Positions 6,521 through 14,177 of a stretch of 50,214 bases of DNA are shown here, one piece after another. Positions within the stretch are counted from its first letter, which is position 1, and each line of letters starts with the position of its first letter. Source of the stretch: CAZGLR01 sp964526635 (GTDB lineage: Bacteria; Zixibacteria; MSB-5A5; GN15; JAAZOE01); the NCBI GenBank assembly GCA_964526635.1, contig CAZGLR010000009.1, positions 1-50,214 on the forward strand, given 5' to 3'. The notes under the pieces are model-generated. The model searched no databases. It worked only from the letters and a program-made list of their open reading frames with translations, and was not told where the DNA came from. The position numbers and the translations under genes were made by a program.

Positions 6521-7759
6521 ATGTATTTAACTATCAGCAAAAAATTCGAAGTATCGCTGTCTTTCCGCTATTGGCGATCCGGCTGGCCCGAACGGAAGAA
6601 CCGGGCAGTCTTCGGCGAGTTCGCCGGCAATGAACATGGCTTCGGCGGCAACTGGCAGTTCTTTGTTGGCTATGCTGGTAGCGTTGATCCCACAACCGGG
6701 ATGCTGGTCAATGTCGCCGAGATCAAGAAAAAGGTCGGCGCGATTTTGGCCGAACGCTACGATCATAAATATCTCAATGTCGATACGAAACCATTCGATA
6801 TTATTGTGCCCTCGCCCGAAATGGTTGCCGGGGAGTTTTTGAGCGAAGTGGAGCCACTACAAATCAATGGCAGCGCGCAGCCGAGTTTTGTTCACCTCAA
6901 TGTCTCACCCACCAGTGAAGCGACTGCCTACAGCGATGGGCGAATCGAACGGCATCTCTGGACCGATTTCTCGGCGGCCCGGGTGACCCGTTCGCCGCAT
7001 TTGTCCGATGTTGAAAACCGCGAATTGTTCGGTATTTCGGCGGCGCCATCGGGCCACGGTCACCATTATTTTCTCCGGGTAACGTTGAGCGGCCGGGTTG
7101 AACCCGACAGCGGCATGATCGTTCGTGATACTGACAGCTATGGCGCCCTTAGTGAAATCTATGATCTTCTTGAACACAAGAATTTATCACTTGATATCAA
7201 AGAACTGCTGGAAATGCCGATCACGACCGAATGCCTGGCCCGGTTTATTTGCCAGCGACTGACCGAAAAGCATGAACTGCCGGTAATGCGGGTTCGGCTC
7301 TGGGAGAATCCATGGTTCTCAGTCGAATACCACAAAGATGGCACCGCTGTGATGATCCTGCAGGATTATTTCCATGCCGCCCATCGCCTGCACAGCCGTC
7401 ATCTGACAGATACCGAAAACCTGCACATATATGGCAAGTGCAACAATCCGGCCGGTCATGGCCATCGTTACCTGGTCGAGGCATCGTGGGATGGCGCCAT
7501 CGACGAACGAACCGGAATTGTCTTTCCGCTGATGAAGATGAAAGGAAGTATAACCGGGGCGCTGAAGCCGTGGGCTTTTAAGCATCTCGAATACGATACC
7601 GGCGATTTTGATGATCGGCCCAGCACCGGCGAGAATATTGTCCGGGCACTCTGGCCGCGAATCGAAAGTGAAAGCGAAGAGCGGCTCTATCGATTGCGTT
7701 TGTGGGAAACACCGAATAACCGCTTCACCCTGAGACGAGAAATGAAGGCTGCTGTATGA
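6521..7759 (+). CDS. Triple-domain 6-pyruvoyl-tetrahydropterin synthase / QueD-fold fusion
   Basis: Three PTPS-like domains are joined in 412 residues (about 1-137, 145-272, 278-405). Each has the fold's G-x-[VI]-[DE]-x-x-[TS]-G-[MI] turn. Domain 3 has the zinc site (H288, H313, H315), catalytic Cys307 and Glu396, but A352-F353 where the family has Asp-His. Domain 2 keeps H179/H181, E218-H219 and E262, but has R154 in place of a zinc His and S173 in place of the Cys. Domain 1 lacks the zinc site yet keeps D81-H82 (YDHKYLN). In PTPS the Cys and the Asp-His pair come from different subunits, so the fusion may be a pseudo-trimer with a composite active site. The usual family length is 120-150 residues. 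The gene is tightly coupled to folE upstream and overlaps the SDR downstream by four bases. Confidence 0.85.
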   Translation: MYLTISKKFEVSLSFRYWRSGWPERKNRAVFGEFAGNEHGFGGNWQFFVGYAGSVDPTTGMLVNVAEIKKKVGAILAERYDHKYLNVDTKPFDIIVPSPEMVAGEFLSEVEPLQINGSAQPSFVHLNVSPTSEATAYSDGRIERHLWTDFSAARVTRSPHLSDVENRELFGISAAPSGHGHHYFLRVTLSGRVEPDSGMIVRDTDSYGALSEIYDLLEHKNLSLDIKELLEMPITTECLARFICQRLTEKHELPVMRVRLWENPWFSVEYHKDGTAVMILQDYFHAAHRLHSRHLTDTENLHIYGKCNNPAGHGHRYLVEASWDGAIDERTGIVFPLMKMKGSITGALKPWAFKHLEYDTGDFDDRPSTGENIVRALWPRIESESEERLYRLRLWETPNNRFTLRREMKAAV

Positions 7760-8448
7760 AGACTATCCTGATTACCGGCTCCAGTCGCGGGATCGGGCGG
7801 GCGATTGCGCTGCGCCTGGCCGAGCCGAATACGAAATTCTATTTGCACGGCCGCGATTCGGTGGCACTCGATGAATGCTGTCGCGTGGTCGAAGATGCCG
7901 GCGCACAGGCGTCGCCGATTATCAGTGAACTGGGCAGTGATAGTGGCGTGACGCGGATAGCTGAGGCTGTCGATACCGATCGTCTTGATGTCCTTATTCA
8001 CAATGCCGGCTTTGCCTATGTTGCCGGTGTCGATGAACTTAAGCGCGAGGACTGGGAACGGTCGCTGGCGGTCAATCTCACCGCGCCGGTTTTTCTGACC
8101 ACCAGACTCCTGCCGAAAATGTCGGCGGGCAGCAATATCGTCCATATTCTGTCAGTAGCGGCCAACAGCGGCTTTCCCGGATGGAGTGCCTACAGCGCGG
8201 CCAAGTTCGCCCTCAGAGGCTTCGCGCAATCATTGCGGGAAGAACTGCGAGAGCGCAGGATTCGAGTTATCGATATTTACCCGGCCGCGACGGCATCGGA
8301 GATATGGAAAACAGTCCCGGGCCAGTGGGATAAAACAGCAATGATGCCGCCGGAAGAGACCGCCGAGGCGGTCGCCTTTGCGCTGTCGCGGCCATCATCG
8401 GTGCTGGTCGATACTGTTCATATCGGGGGAATCGGCGGAAATCTCTAA
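7756..8448 (+). CDS. SDR of the pterin operon, sepiapterin-reductase-like by context
   Basis: The 230-residue SDR has TGSSRGIGRAIA (cofactor loop), LIHNAGFA, a catalytic Ser in ILSVAA, and Y-SAA-K. Its start overlaps the PTPS-fusion stop (ATGA), so translation is coupled. SDRs encoded next to GTP cyclohydrolase I and PTPS are expected to reduce the 6-pyruvoyl or sepiapterin side chain. The sequence alone shows only a generic SDR. It ends four bases before the convergent rsmE stop, with no room for a separate terminator. Confidence 0.85.
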   Translation: MKTILITGSSRGIGRAIALRLAEPNTKFYLHGRDSVALDECCRVVEDAGAQASPIISELGSDSGVTRIAEAVDTDRLDVLIHNAGFAYVAGVDELKREDWERSLAVNLTAPVFLTTRLLPKMSAGSNIVHILSVAANSGFPGWSAYSAAKFALRGFAQSLREELRERRIRVIDIYPAATASEIWKTVPGQWDKTAMMPPEETAEAVAFALSRPSSVLVDTVHIGGIGGNL

Positions 8449-8452
8449 GGCA

Positions 8453-9205
8453 TTACCCGGATAGACTCATCAACTCGATCTGTGCCAGCAGGGCGGTCAC
8501 GGCAAAATCCACGCGCAAGTTCGAATCTCCCAGTGTAGCCGGAATAAATCCCAGTTCACTGAATTTCTCAATCTCATATGGCACCCAGCCGCCCTCGGGA
8601 CCGATCGCGGCGATGATTACCTGACGGCCGCTATCGACGATCTTTTTCACAGATACCCGTCTTTCATCATTGTGTGGTACTATTCGAATTGACGTATCGG
8701 GCAGGGCCTGAAGTTTCTCGGGCAATATATCCTCTACGAACGGTCGAAAACGGGTGTGAATCTCGACCGATGGCACCCGCGTGTGTTCACCCTGCGCGAG
8801 ACCGTCGTACAGGTGCTGCCGGTAGCTTTCGTTCTGCCACAACGGCGAATCGAAATAGCTTTTTTCCACGCGATTCGAACGAATAAAGGCAACACTCCGG
8901 ACATGCAACATGCCAGCGGCAAATAAAACGCGCCGTGCGATCGGCGGGCGCGGCATAGCGCAGATCAGATCAATTTCCTTTTTAGGTGGTGGGGGGGCAT
9001 TCAGACTTTCGACTTCCACTATTCCGCCGGTTTCATCAAGTTCGACAATACGGCCGATTCCGAGCGGACCATCAGGTATACCGACTTTGACTGTATCGCC
9101 TACTTCCAGTTTCAAGACCGATGTGATATGACCATACTGCTCACGAGTCAGGCGATAGCGGATATCTTCGATCCGTGCAAGTTCTGACAACAATAAAAGA
9201 TTCAT
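8453..9205 (-). CDS. rsmE: 16S rRNA m3U1498 methyltransferase, RsmE-like
   Basis: A SPOUT-class methyltransferase of 250 residues. The N-terminal PUA-like part (HITSVLKLEVGDTVKVG) is followed by the knot domain with AAIGPEGGWVPYEIEKFSELGF and a C-terminal motif. In typical RsmE that last motif reads LGxRILRTETA, whereas here it is LGDSNLRVDFA. The Leu-Arg is kept but the residues around it are changed. The middle block (ARRVLFAAGMLHVRSVAFIRSNRVEKSYF) matches the family. A GGAG ribosome site precedes the ATG. The motif change leaves open a different uridine target. Confidence 0.85.
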   Translation of the reverse strand: MNLLLLSELARIEDIRYRLTREQYGHITSVLKLEVGDTVKVGIPDGPLGIGRIVELDETGGIVEVESLNAPPPPKKEIDLICAMPRPPIARRVLFAAGMLHVRSVAFIRSNRVEKSYFDSPLWQNESYRQHLYDGLAQGEHTRVPSVEIHTRFRPFVEDILPEKLQALPDTSIRIVPHNDERRVSVKKIVDSGRQVIIAAIGPEGGWVPYEIEKFSELGFIPATLGDSNLRVDFAVTALLAQIELMSLSG

Positions 9206-9353
9206 CGCGTTTGTATCTCCATTGATCGCAGTATAGCCAATCAGTACAACCCCAACAAATGAGAAAACTCAAAAAACCGAGGTGATTTGCTTGAAGATGA
9301 TCGAGAAAAAGCGTATTTCTATACAACATAACACAGGTGAAAGGAGATTCGCA

Positions 9354-9638
9354 ATGAGTACCGGTTACCATGAAGACACTAATAAACTCTCCAAAGACGC
9401 TATCAATATGCATCGGGCCCTGGCTTCTTTAATGGAAGAACTGGAAGCTGTCGACTGGTATCAGCAGCGCGCTGATGTTTGTGACGATAAAGAGTTGAAA
9501 GAAATCCTCATCCACAATATGAATGAGGAAGTCGAACATGCCGCTATGGCGCTGGAATGGATTCGCCGCAAGTATGAAATCTTCGACAAGGAACTGCGGG
9601 ATAATTTGTTCAAAGATGGTCCCATCGGGCATCATTGA
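9354..9638 (+). CDS. Encapsulated-ferritin-type (EncFtn) protein
   Basis: A 94-residue, two-helix ferritin-like protein. The sequence closely follows the Rhodospirillum rubrum EncFtn pattern: MEELEAVDWYQQR with E28, E31, W35 and Y36, then HNMNEEVEHAAMALEW with E59 and H62 as ferroxidase ligands. EncFtn oxidises ferrous iron and normally works inside an encapsulin shell, reached through a C-terminal tail such as LTVGSLRR. Here the protein ends GPIGHH with no such tail, and no encapsulin gene is in the window. An AAGGAG ribosome site fixes the ATG at 9354 against a longer frame from 9282. A terminator follows. Confidence 0.9.
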   Translation: MSTGYHEDTNKLSKDAINMHRALASLMEELEAVDWYQQRADVCDDKELKEILIHNMNEEVEHAAMALEWIRRKYEIFDKELRDNLFKDGPIGHH

Positions 9639-9664
9639 TGATTGAGATTCAAATCAAATAAAAC

Positions 9665-9696
9665 GGGTCGGCACAACCCTGTGCCGGCCCCTTTTT
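9665..9696 (+). terminator. Intrinsic terminator after the EncFtn gene
   Basis: GGGTCGGCACA and TGTGCCGGCCC form an 11-pair stem with one wobble and a four-base loop, followed by CTTTTT. It lies 26 bases after the EncFtn stop and before the convergent tldE-like gene. Confidence 0.9.
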
Positions 9697-9725
9697 GCAT
9701 ATGAAAGTACAACTGTAGATGTAAT

Positions 9726-11057
9726 TTAAATCCCGCTGAATTCAATTCCCTTGAAATACAGGCTCGGCAGCCGCCACGAGGAATATGTGTAGGGATCATT
9801 GCCGACTTCCTCGAGTTGCGACCAGAGGGTCAGCAGGGTGCCGTCGATATTCATCTCATTGACCGGCTGGACGATCTTGCCACTTTCGATCAAATGCCCG
9901 ACGATGCCGTAGGAGAAATCGCCGGTGGTCGAGTTGGAGTTGCCGCCCAAAAAGCCGGTGACCAGAATCCCTTTATCGACACTCGCCACGATCTCATCAA
10001 GTGAACGCGAGCCGGTAGCCAGTTCAACATTCGACGTCCCGCCGCCGGTCGGTTCGACCTCGAGTTTACGGGCGTAATAGGTGTCGATGAAAAATTCCTT
10101 GAGAACTCCCTTGTCGATAACCACCCGTTTTCTGGCGGCCATGCCTTCGCCGTCAAACAACTGCGAGCCAAGCGCACCCTCGATAAAGGGATTATCGATC
10201 ACAGTCAGTTTATCAGATGCAATCTTCTCACCGAGTTTGCCATCGAGGAATGATGTCTTGCGGTGAAGCGCACTGCCGGACATCGGGCTGCGCATAGCGC
10301 CGAGCAGGCGGCTGACTGTTCGGTTCTCCACGATCATGTCGTATACACCGGAGGCGATCTTTTTCTGGCCGATTTTGGCTAAGGCCCGCTTGACACCCTC
10401 TGTGGCCAAAAAATCGGCATCAAGAAGCTGGTCAAAATGGCGCGTGACCGAATAATAATAATCCTGCGGGCGGCCGCCGTTGCCGTCGTCAACCGTCACA
10501 CCGGTCCCGGCATAAAACAGGGTCGTGCGATGCACGCCCTCGAAACCGTTGGAATGGACTTTGATGCCCTCATTGCGACTGTCGCCGTAGTCGCCGGCGC
10601 AAGAGATGATCTTATCACTGCGGGATTTTCCGGCATCTTCGATGGCACGGGCAATGTTGACGCGTGTGGCCGGATCTATCGATTCAATTTTGTCATCGCG
10701 AATGCGCAGGTCGATTTCTTTCCGGCCCTTATAGTATTTCGGGTCGGGCAGATCGCGATAGGGATCCTCGCCGAGATATTTTGTCATTGAGACCGCTTCT
10801 TCGATAAACGGCGCCAGCGATTCCTTACGGATATCATTGGTGGAATGGCTGGTATAGCGATGATTGGCGTAGATGCTGAGGCTCAGCGAATTCTGAGTCG
10901 ATTCGGTCAGTGTCTCGATCTTGCCGTCACGATACGTGACATCGACATCGCGAGAATTGCTCAGATTGGCTGCGGCCTCGTCGGCGCCATGCTTTTTGGC
11001 CTGGGCAATCGCCCAGTGGGCCAGGTCGAGTCGTTGTTTACTATTCATAAGCTGCAC
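9726..11057 (-). CDS. TldE/PmbA-type protease subunit
   Basis: A 443-residue member of the TldD/PmbA family. It has the characteristic C-terminal segments VEPTGGGTSNVELATGS, ILVTGFLGGNSNSTTGDFSYG and GKIVQPVNEMNIDGTL. It lacks the HExxxH zinc motif of its partner, as expected of TldE, the non-catalytic partner of the heterodimer. There is no signal peptide, although the adjacent TldD carries a Tat signal. The start is either GTG 11057 with GGAG seven bases before it, or ATG 11048. It is 40 bases downstream of tldD and surely cotranscribed. Known TldD/E pairs degrade unfolded peptides and remove leader peptides in microcin B17 and other RiPP pathways. Confidence 0.9.
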   Translation of the reverse strand: MQLMNSKQRLDLAHWAIAQAKKHGADEAAANLSNSRDVDVTYRDGKIETLTESTQNSLSLSIYANHRYTSHSTNDIRKESLAPFIEEAVSMTKYLGEDPYRDLPDPKYYKGRKEIDLRIRDDKIESIDPATRVNIARAIEDAGKSRSDKIISCAGDYGDSRNEGIKVHSNGFEGVHRTTLFYAGTGVTVDDGNGGRPQDYYYSVTRHFDQLLDADFLATEGVKRALAKIGQKKIASGVYDMIVENRTVSRLLGAMRSPMSGSALHRKTSFLDGKLGEKIASDKLTVIDNPFIEGALGSQLFDGEGMAARKRVVIDKGVLKEFFIDTYYARKLEVEPTGGGTSNVELATGSRSLDEIVASVDKGILVTGFLGGNSNSTTGDFSYGIVGHLIESGKIVQPVNEMNIDGTLLTLWSQLEEVGNDPYTYSSWRLPSLYFKGIEFSGI

Positions 11058-11097
11058 TACCTTTCTCCATTAGTCGTGAATTCGCACCGCAAAGCGG

Positions 11098-12642
11098 TCA
11101 GGAATTCACACCTCCCACCGTGATTGACGAGACCTTGGCGGTCGGGAGACCCATCGAGACCGGAACGCTTTGTCCGTTTTTCCCGCAGGTCCAGCCGCCC
11201 TCAGCGAATTTCAGATCATTGCCGACCATGTTAATTTTCGACAGCACATCGGGGCCGTTGCCTATGATATTGATATCTTTCACCGGCCGCGACAATTTGC
11301 CGTCCTCAATCAAATACCCGGCCTTGACATAGAACGAGAAATCACCGGCGCCGATGAATACCTGGCCATTGGCAAAGACTTCGGCATAGACACCCTTCTT
11401 GACACTGGCGATAATCTCATCTTTCGTATGCGGACCGGGGAGCATGTAGGTGTTGCGCATACGCGGCATGGGGACATGACGGAACGACTGCCGCCGCCCG
11501 CTGCCAGTCGGCTTGACGCCATAGTGGGTGGCGCTGATGCGGTCATGGAGATAGCTGCGGAGGACACCGTTTTCGACGAGATAGGTTTTTTCGGTCGGAT
11601 TGCCCTCGTCGTCAACATTGAGCGATCCCCGCATATTGGTGTTGGTGCCGTCGTCAACGATCGATACGAAATTCTCGGCGACTTTTTTATTGATCTTGTC
11701 AGAGAAGATCGAGATTTCCTTGCGGTTGAAGTCCGCCTCCATACCGTGACCGATCGCCTCGTGCAGCAAAATCCCCGATGATCCCGCCGCCAGCACGACT
11801 TCCATTTCTCCAGCCTGGGGCTTGATCGCCTCGAACAGATCGGTGGTACGCTTGACTGCCTGCTTGCTCATATGATCCAGCTTGTCATCCGTGTAAAAAT
11901 CGATGCCCTGGCGGGCCGAGAGATCGAAATAGCTGGTCTCACGACGGCCCTCCTGCTCGGCCGTACACGATGCTACCAACTGGGTCATAGGCTGGTAATC
12001 AAATGTTACCAGACCGTCGGAATTGACCAGCATGAAATAACTGGTTTCATCGGAAAAACTTACTTGCGACTTGATCACCCGATTATCAAGCGCGAAGACC
12101 TTTTTGTTCACTGTTTCCAGATATGGTATTTTGCGGTCGATCTTGACCATTTCCCAGGTCGTTTCGATAGGATAATAATTGGAGGGGAGCAATTCGGTCA
12201 ATTTCTCAGGGGCCGGCTTGCCGCTGCCGCTGGCGATATTGGCGGCCGTTTTGGCCGCTTTCTGCATCGCCTGCGGTGTCAATTCTTCAGTAAAAGAAAA
12301 TCCGGTCTGGTCGCCCTTGACCACCCGGATACCGACTCCGAAATCAACCGATGTGTAAGCGCGGTTGACAACATCATCTTCCAGCCCAATATAACTGCTG
12401 ATACTGTGCTGGAAATAGAGATCGCAAAAATCGCCGCCATGACTCAATCCGGCGCCAAGCACATCCTTCAGCAGTTGTTCGCTGACACCAAAATGCTCGA
12501 AATAATCGAGGGCGGTCATGGTGCGACCATCGGGGGCGGCAAAGGCCACCGATGGATCATACCTGAGAAAAAACGGAATACTGGCCAGCGCGACGCCCTT
12601 GGCGCTGGTTTCAATGAATTTTCGACGGGTTATCTTTGACAT
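11098..12642 (-). CDS. TldD-type metalloprotease with Tat signal
   Basis: The catalytic subunit of TldD/E, about 514 residues. The zinc motif HEAIGHGMEAD is present (family HEAxGH), followed by NMRGSLNVDDEG, PTGSGRRQSFRHVPMPRMRNTYM and the C-terminal GGWTCGKNGQSVPVSMGLPT. The N-terminus MSKITRRKFIETSAKGVALA is a textbook twin-arginine signal with an A-F-A cleavage site near residue 35. The enzyme is therefore predicted to act outside the cytoplasm, unlike E. coli TldD. The start at 12642 has GAGAGG seven bases upstream. The next gene, tldE, has no signal of its own and may ride along on the Tat substrate. Confidence 0.92.
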   Translation of the reverse strand: MSKITRRKFIETSAKGVALASIPFFLRYDPSVAFAAPDGRTMTALDYFEHFGVSEQLLKDVLGAGLSHGGDFCDLYFQHSISSYIGLEDDVVNRAYTSVDFGVGIRVVKGDQTGFSFTEELTPQAMQKAAKTAANIASGSGKPAPEKLTELLPSNYYPIETTWEMVKIDRKIPYLETVNKKVFALDNRVIKSQVSFSDETSYFMLVNSDGLVTFDYQPMTQLVASCTAEQEGRRETSYFDLSARQGIDFYTDDKLDHMSKQAVKRTTDLFEAIKPQAGEMEVVLAAGSSGILLHEAIGHGMEADFNRKEISIFSDKINKKVAENFVSIVDDGTNTNMRGSLNVDDEGNPTEKTYLVENGVLRSYLHDRISATHYGVKPTGSGRRQSFRHVPMPRMRNTYMLPGPHTKDEIIASVKKGVYAEVFANGQVFIGAGDFSFYVKAGYLIEDGKLSRPVKDINIIGNGPDVLSKINMVGNDLKFAEGGWTCGKNGQSVPVSMGLPTAKVSSITVGGVNS

Positions 12643-12843
12643 CACACATCCTCTCAATGTCTTGTGAGCGCGGGGTAAACGAGGCTCTCACGGGGATTTA
12701 TAGTAAAAAATACGTAAAGAGAAACATATCAGTTTCAAAAAAATGTCACAAGCTATTGATTCGCGCGAACATAGGTAGTATTTACCCTGTTTGGAAATTA
12801 TAAACGAAATCATATTCAGGCCGTACAAAGACTGGAGAGTGTT

Positions 12844-13455
12844 ATGGGAAGAAAACTAACCGATGGTGTCGATGACAGCCGTAAAAATGCCTATGGTTCC
12901 GGCGACCTGTTTCGGCAGCGCTGGTCACCCCGTGCGATGACCGGACAAGAGATTGATGATAATGACCTGATGGCCCTGTTCGAGGCCGCCCACTGGGCGC
13001 CATCGTCAAATAATAACCAACCCTGGCGCTTTATTTACCGGCGTCGTACCGATCCGGGATGGAGTGAATTTATTGAGATTCTGGCCGATGGCAATAGGGT
13101 CTGGTGCGTCAATGCCGGAGTGCTGATTGTCGTCGTGTCAAAAACGACCTTTGATCACAATGGTAAGTTCGCGAGAACCCATTCGTTCGATACCGGGGCG
13201 GCGTGGGCCATGCTGGCCCTCGAGGGTGCCCGCCGGGGACTGGTTGTCCACGGCATGCAGGGTTTTGATTATGATAAGGCCGCCGGGATTATCGGTATAC
13301 CGGAGGGATATGAAGTTGAGATGATGGCCGCTGTCGGGATTCTCGGCCAAATTGAACAACTTCCCGAAGAGCGCCGTCATACTGAAAAACCATCGTTGCG
13401 GAAAGAGCTGTCGCAAATAGCGGCATCCGGACGCTTCACCGACGAGATTTTGTAG
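12844..13455 (+). CDS. Nitroreductase-family flavoprotein
   Basis: The 203-residue protein has the FMN-binding signature of the family near the N-terminus (RQRWSPRAM) and the phrase AAHWAPSSNNNQPWRF that contacts the flavin. The C-terminal half has AMLALEGARRGLVVHGMQGFD and AAVGILGQIEQLPEE. Such proteins use NAD(P)H to reduce nitro groups, quinones or flavins, and the true substrate is unknown. A GGAGAG ribosome site precedes the ATG. The divergent TldD gene lies 201 bases upstream, and a NifU-like gene follows within 20 bases. Confidence 0.9.
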   Translation: MGRKLTDGVDDSRKNAYGSGDLFRQRWSPRAMTGQEIDDNDLMALFEAAHWAPSSNNNQPWRFIYRRRTDPGWSEFIEILADGNRVWCVNAGVLIVVVSKTTFDHNGKFARTHSFDTGAAWAMLALEGARRGLVVHGMQGFDYDKAAGIIGIPEGYEVEMMAAVGILGQIEQLPEERRHTEKPSLRKELSQIAASGRFTDEIL

Positions 13456-13474
13456 ATCATAAGGATGCCACAAC

Positions 13475-13948
13475 GTGTCATGTTCGACTGACATCATGAG
13501 AATACGGCTCAATGCCCGCGACCGGCTGATAGATTACCATTTCACCCGGCCCGGCTGTATGGCCATGCTTGGCGGCCAGTCGCTTCTCCAGAAATCATTT
13601 CAGAATTTGTCGATCGATGAAATTCTCGCCATCGACAGCGAGACCTTCTGCGAATGTCATCATGCTGATGAAAGCTGGAAGCAGTATTATTATCTCAAAC
13701 ATTTCATCGCCCTCCATTCGGCAATTGCCGTATACACGGGCCGTCAATCCGGCGGGGCGGAAGATTATTGCAGTATCATCAAAATAAGTTTTGATCGCGG
13801 AATCACGACGATCGAGGCTGAACTGGCGCTGGATGTCGTGACCGATAAAGTGCGCCATTGCGAAAAATGCGGTGGCTGCCACAAGAAGGAATCATCGCGA
13901 TTGAGTCGCAAGCGACGCAAGGTGATCGTCAACAAAGGCGCGGCGTAA
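13475..13948 (+). CDS. NifU/IscU-like scaffold-fold protein with Cys-rich tail
   Basis: The 157-residue protein has a NifU-N-type pattern: TRPGCMAMLGGQSLL, then FQNLSIDEIL and a CECHH segment, and later YYLKHFIALHSAIAVYTG. That last segment corresponds to the scaffold's HCSxLA helix, but the usual Cys is absent there (KHFIALHS). The tail adds CEKCGGCHKK, a cluster of Cys and His that could bind iron or zinc, then a basic end. It may be a divergent Fe-S carrier or a metal-binding relative. No iscS or sufS is nearby. The start is a GTG with AAGGA nine bases upstream, and ATG 13496 is the alternative. Confidence 0.6.
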   Translation: MSCSTDIMRIRLNARDRLIDYHFTRPGCMAMLGGQSLLQKSFQNLSIDEILAIDSETFCECHHADESWKQYYYLKHFIALHSAIAVYTGRQSGGAEDYCSIIKISFDRGITTIEAELALDVVTDKVRHCEKCGGCHKKESSRLSRKRRKVIVNKGAA

Positions 13949-14177
13949 GGGTTCAAAACACTTGGGCGCCTCCAATTTGTTGCGGGTGGCAACCGGACTA
14001 CAACTTTGGATTAAAATTCCCCTGTGGCTGGCAGATCTGGCTACTACGACCAATGAAGCTATTGATACAATAATCCGATATTTCATAGGGGCGCACTTCC
14101 CGCGTCGATTCTGATTTTAGTATCATCTGCCCATGGTGGCCTGCAGACCCGGCCATTGCTAATGTTAAAATTTTACC

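Noticed and set aside
11872..12639. Long open frame opposite tldD (255 codons), and similar ones at 17198-18034, 21342-22190 and 25322-26008
   Set aside because: Each is antisense to a gene with clear catalytic motifs, has no ribosome site and reads as a mirrored codon pattern. They are not independent genes.
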